Source: Prevotella sp. Rep29
GTDB lineage: Bacteria; Bacteroidota; Bacteroidia; Bacteroidales; Bacteroidaceae
DNA: 64,000 bases
Direction of reading: 5' to 3'
Assembly (NCBI RefSeq): GCF_019551475.1
Contig: NZ_CP047159.1
Span: 1,612,001-1,676,000, forward strand
Positions 60,882 through 64,000 of this stretch are shown piece by piece (within the stretch, counting starts at the first letter, position 1; every line of letters starts with the position of its first letter). The position numbers and the translations under genes were made by a program. The notes under the pieces are model-generated. The model did not search any database and was not told the origin of the DNA. It worked only from the letters and a program-made list of their open reading frames with translations.

Positions 60882-63686
60882 TCAACTGACAACGACGCAG
60901 AAGGTATTCCCATCAATACGGATGTCACGACTGAAGTTGCGCAGGATGGTCGTCGCAATCTTGTTTCCATCGCGGTCAAGCACAGCAGGGTCAATCGCTT
61001 GCGGACTGTTGACGGTGAACTGCAACGTATCGTCTTGCTCCGTATATGCTAAGGTGAGACGCATACCCGGGGCTGTACCGAGGATGGCGAGCGACTCATC
61101 AACAACATGAAGCACGCTGTTAATCTGCTGACTTGACAGGTTGTAGCGCTGACAGAACTGCTCCATCTGTGCAATCATGGCATACCAGTCAAAATGCTCT
61201 GTCTCGATGACAAATGTCGTCTCGCGTATCTGATGTATGAACTGGCGGGTAAGCTCGCGCTGCGGATTATCGAAGAGTTGGTCAGGAGTACCGTCCTCAT
61301 AGACAACACCTTCGGCGAAGAACAGCACACGGCTGCTCACCTGACGTGCAAAGCGCATTTCATGGGTCACCACAATCATTGTCATGCCTTGCTGTGCCAG
61401 TCGCGTCATCACACCTAAAACTTCGCTTACCATTGCTGGGTCGAGGGCGGAAGTGGGTTCATCGAAGAGCAATATCTCGGGCTCCATTGCCAAGGCCCGG
61501 GCGATAGCCACGCGTTGTTTCTGACCACCGGAAAGCTGGTCTGGCATAGCATTGATGCGTTCGGACAGCCCCACCATTTCGAGCAACTGTCTGGCTTTTT
61601 GCTCTGCCTCCTCCCTACTCTTACCAAGCAGTTGCACGGGTGCGAGGCAGACATTGTCGAGTACCGACATGCCGTTGAACAGGTTGAACGACTGGAACAC
61701 CATGCCCATTTTGCGACGAAGCATGGGTACGTCTGCATCAGGCGACAAGATGTCCTGTCCGTCAATGAGAATGCTGCCGCTTGTTGGCTGTTCCAACAGG
61801 TTCAGACAGCGCAGGAAAGTACTCTTTCCCGTACCCGAAGGACCGATGACTGAGATGACCTCACCGCGGTGCACATCAAGGTTGATGTCACGCAATACGT
61901 CAATTGCGCCGTAGCTCTTCTTCATGTGTGAGATACTGATGAGAGCGGCATCCGTCTCCTGCCCTTCCACAAGGGACGGAGTTTCGGGATGTAAAGGATG
62001 GCGCTTGCGGCGAAGCATGAACCAAGCACAGCCACCTCCTAATATCACGAGGATAGGAATAATCCACCACCACTTGCCGTTCCCCTTCTCCACGGGAAGA
62101 GACTGGGACTGATTCGTGAGGATTCCCATTTCGCCTTTACGGACAAGGAACATGATGTGCGACTCGATGTAACCATCAGAGAAGAGCACCTGTTTCTGCC
62201 GTTCCTCAGTGATGCTGATTGCTCCCATTGCCATGTCAGCCTTGCCTGTCTGCACGGCAGGTATCTGCGCAGCGAAGTCCGTCGTCAGATACTCCAGCTT
62301 CCAGTTGCGCCGGTTCGCCCATTCCGTCAGAATATCAATCTCCAGTCCCGACTGTTTTCCCGAGTTGATGAAATTGAACGGAGGCATTGCCGGATAGCTT
62401 GCAACACGCAGCGTACGCCCTGTTCCCTGCTGCTGAGGTATCTCCATTGCCGACGGGTCGGTGGCATTGCGCCAGCGGTCGTAGATTTTCTCGTAGGTTC
62501 CGTCACGACGGATGTCAGCTATGAAACTATTGAAATCCTGCTGTAACTCGGTATTTCCCAAACGGAAGCAGGCACCTATAGGGCTAGGCGGCAGACCGGC
62601 ATTCACCGTATCTACCTTCGCAGCCAACTCCTTATTGAATATCACCGAAAGATTTTCTTCAGTTGCCACATCAATCTTCCCACTTTCAAGGGCAGCCAAC
62701 ACATCGGCTACTGAAGTCAGACGCAGAATCTCGGCATCAGATGCAAACTTTGTGACAGCCATGTCTTGAACACTTCCAATCACAACACCGACACGCTTGC
62801 CTGCAAGTGCTTTAAACACTGGCGGGGCGGACGATGTGTCGCCAGTTTTTGCAACTGCATTTGCCTCTGCGCCATTCAGTACCCCTGGCAAGAATCCCAC
62901 TGCCCCAGACAAGAGCAGTAGCACTGCCGCTACGACGGCTTTCGCTCGCTGTCGCTGAACCAGTGCCGTCAACAGCAATCCGATAAGCCACGCCATGAGG
63001 AAATAGATGATAGCAGTCACGATGAGCGGAAAGAAAGCATCGAACGTACGCGAGCGTATCAGGTCAGAGGCTCGCGTCATGTCTGCCACGGCTATGTAAC
63101 CAACGATACTCGTACCTTTCAGCAGGCTCACCACCTCGCCCTGATAGACGGGCATCACAGCCTTGATGACCTGCGGCAGAATGATGCGGAAGAACGTCTG
63201 CCGTTGCGTGTAGCCTAAGGCTAAGCCTGCCTCGGTCTGACCGCGGTCGATTCCCTCGATACTGGTGCGCAACATCTCACTGACATAGGCAGCCATGTTC
63301 ATGGAGAAAGTGACGATTGCCACCACAATGCCTGTTGCGTTCAGCGGTGCCATCACCACATAGAACATCAGCATGAGCAGCACCAATACGGGTGTGCCGC
63401 GCATCAGGTCAATATACACTTTGGCGATGCGCTGCAACCAGGCATGACGGCTCATACGCATCCAACACACCAGACCGCCGAGCAGCGTGCCTAAAATCAT
63501 GGCGCATAGTGTGATGAGGAGTGTTACCTGCAGACCGTCGAGTATCATTTTGTAGCGGTCTTCCACGATGAGGTTGTTCTTGAAACTCTCAGTTACGCCG
63601 TTCACCAGACTCGCACAGCCCGTTAGCGTAGAACTGCCGCAGAGTAATAGGATGGCGGCGAGCATCCATTGCATTTTTCTTTTCAT
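60882..63686 (-). CDS. Single-chain amino-acid-type ABC importer (permease, permuted binding protein, ATPase)
   Basis: A 934-residue fusion. Residues 1-24 end in a lipobox-like LTGC. A HisM/GlnP-type permease spans ~40-245, with the EAA loop at 152-172. An extra helix (~251-270) leads to a binding protein of SBP_bac_3 type in reversed order: C-lobe at ~291-408 (LAGKRVGVVIGSV to GTYEKIYDRWRN), then N-lobe at ~424-516 (RTLRVASYPAMPPFNF to SITEERQKQVLFSDGYIE). A helix at ~538-558 returns to the cytoplasm for the ATPase at ~581-820 (GPSGTGKST 615-623, LSGGQ 718-722, LLFDEP). About 110 further residues resemble a degenerate HATPase/anti-sigma fold. Its start overlaps the cupin gene stop (ATGA). 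Substrate is probably a polar amino acid. Confidence 0.88.
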   Translation of the reverse strand: MKRKMQWMLAAILLLCGSSTLTGCASLVNGVTESFKNNLIVEDRYKMILDGLQVTLLITLCAMILGTLLGGLVCWMRMSRHAWLQRIAKVYIDLMRGTPVLVLLMLMFYVVMAPLNATGIVVAIVTFSMNMAAYVSEMLRTSIEGIDRGQTEAGLALGYTQRQTFFRIILPQVIKAVMPVYQGEVVSLLKGTSIVGYIAVADMTRASDLIRSRTFDAFFPLIVTAIIYFLMAWLIGLLLTALVQRQRAKAVVAAVLLLLSGAVGFLPGVLNGAEANAVAKTGDTSSAPPVFKALAGKRVGVVIGSVQDMAVTKFASDAEILRLTSVADVLAALESGKIDVATEENLSVIFNKELAAKVDTVNAGLPPSPIGACFRLGNTELQQDFNSFIADIRRDGTYEKIYDRWRNATDPSAMEIPQQQGTGRTLRVASYPAMPPFNFINSGKQSGLEIDILTEWANRRNWKLEYLTTDFAAQIPAVQTGKADMAMGAISITEERQKQVLFSDGYIESHIMFLVRKGEMGILTNQSQSLPVEKGNGKWWWIIPILVILGGGCAWFMLRRKRHPLHPETPSLVEGQETDAALISISHMKKSYGAIDVLRDINLDVHRGEVISVIGPSGTGKSTFLRCLNLLEQPTSGSILIDGQDILSPDADVPMLRRKMGMVFQSFNLFNGMSVLDNVCLAPVQLLGKSREEAEQKARQLLEMVGLSERINAMPDQLSGGQKQRVAIARALAMEPEILLFDEPTSALDPAMVSEVLGVMTRLAQQGMTMIVVTHEMRFARQVSSRVLFFAEGVVYEDGTPDQLFDNPQRELTRQFIHQIRETTFVIETEHFDWYAMIAQMEQFCQRYNLSSQQINSVLHVVDESLAILGTAPGMRLTLAYTEQDDTLQFTVNSPQAIDPAVLDRDGNKIATTILRNFSRDIRIDGNTFCVVVS

Positions 63687-64000
63687 TTGTCTAATGGGAT
63701 TTCCGGGTGTTGCACAGCCAAAGGCATGTCTTTTTGCGAAAGATAGAACATGTAAAGGATAACAGGTTTAGAGCCACGGTTTTCTCCATGATGGATGGTA
63801 TTTACCATCTCAACAACGGGTTCACCCTCGTGCACCACTTTCTCCTTGCCGTCCTGTCCGATAATGGTCAGTTCGCCCTGTACCACCACGCCGTAGTTCA
63901 TCACAGGGTGGTGGTGCCACCCCAGTTTCTGTCCTGCCGGAAATACATATTTCACAGCCACCAGTTCGGGACGCCCCTGAAAATAGTCGGGCAGTTCTAC
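63683..64000 (-). CDS. Cupin-domain protein, 5' end outside the window
   Basis: The visible 105 codons stay open to the window edge, so the gene is partial. A single cupin fold is indicated by GWHHHPVMNYGVVVQGELTI (metal-binding His cluster) and HEGEPVVEMVNTIHHGENRG. The function may be sensory or enzymatic. Its stop overlaps the start of the ABC importer by 4 bp, so the two are translationally coupled. Confidence 0.82.
   Translation of the reverse strand, partial: VELPDYFQGRPELVAVKYVFPAGQKLGWHHHPVMNYGVVVQGELTIIGQDGKEKVVHEGEPVVEMVNTIHHGENRGSKPVILYMFYLSQKDMPLAVQHPEIPLDK

Overview
The window looks like a stretch of core chromosome from a Bacteroidales bacterium, most likely Prevotellaceae (Prevotella/Segatella type). 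The evidence is internal. Nearly every transcription unit is preceded by the Bacteroidota -7 box TAnnTTTG, and Shine-Dalgarno sequences are almost absent. LpxC is fused to FabZ. Families typical of the phylum are present (DUF4924, DUF3127, PorD/DUF4835, PepSY-like lipoproteins, a lipidated TamA-like protein). Two secreted proteins end in type IX-like sorting tails. No rRNA, tRNA, CRISPR array, insertion sequence or prophage was recognised.

Layout: 1-4.0 kb has a partial oxidoreductase, rpsA and a ROK kinase. 4.3-10.5 kb has queC, a LysE exporter/DUF4924/rfbD unit, PepSY-like secreted proteins, prfC and rplU-rpmA. 10.7-14.0 kb is an envelope-stress type cluster (L,D-transpeptidase, ECF sigma factor, putative anti-sigma factor, Spy/CpxP-like protein). 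14.4-16.7 kb is mazG-lipoprotein-rnz. 16.8-24.2 kb has valS coupled to a C11 protease, then three glycosyltransferases. 24.2-33.3 kb has cdd, a beta-helix lipoprotein, phoH, purC, menG/ubiE, aroE, purM, prfA and pyrF. 33.6-41.6 kb is the lipid A cluster (HD protein, lpxD, lpxC-fabZ, lpxA) with miaA and a class A PBP. 42.0-48.5 kb has a DUF3127 protein, dnaN, a dnaQ-like exonuclease, coaBC, porD and recN. 48.6-54.4 kb has an MBL hydrolase, a lipoprotein and rarA-dehydrogenase-tamL. 54.9-64 kb has a DUF1015 protein, a SUMF1-like lipoprotein, a secreted GH5 glucanase, serA, and a cupin gene coupled to a giant ABC importer gene.

The most striking non-genic signal is a family of five intergenic elements (three at the head of long intergenic regions, all outside genes) of exactly 214 bp, or 170 bp in one copy. 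Each has a 14-bp palindromic head, a 65-bp spacer carrying its own weak palindrome, a run of 22-bp units each holding a 17-bp palindrome around AAAAGTTCAACTTTT, and two 14-bp palindromes at the tail. Every spacing is invariant and nearly all are multiples of 11 bp. The short copy lacks exactly two 22-bp units, and the end palindromes show paired substitutions. A second array at 33.4-33.6 kb has a different sequence but the same 22-bp period and the same 8+1+8 palindrome design. The most striking gene is the 934-residue ABC importer, which carries permease, binding protein and ATPase in one chain. Its binding protein appears circularly permuted, with the C-lobe before the N-lobe. Whether these items are already described could not be checked here.
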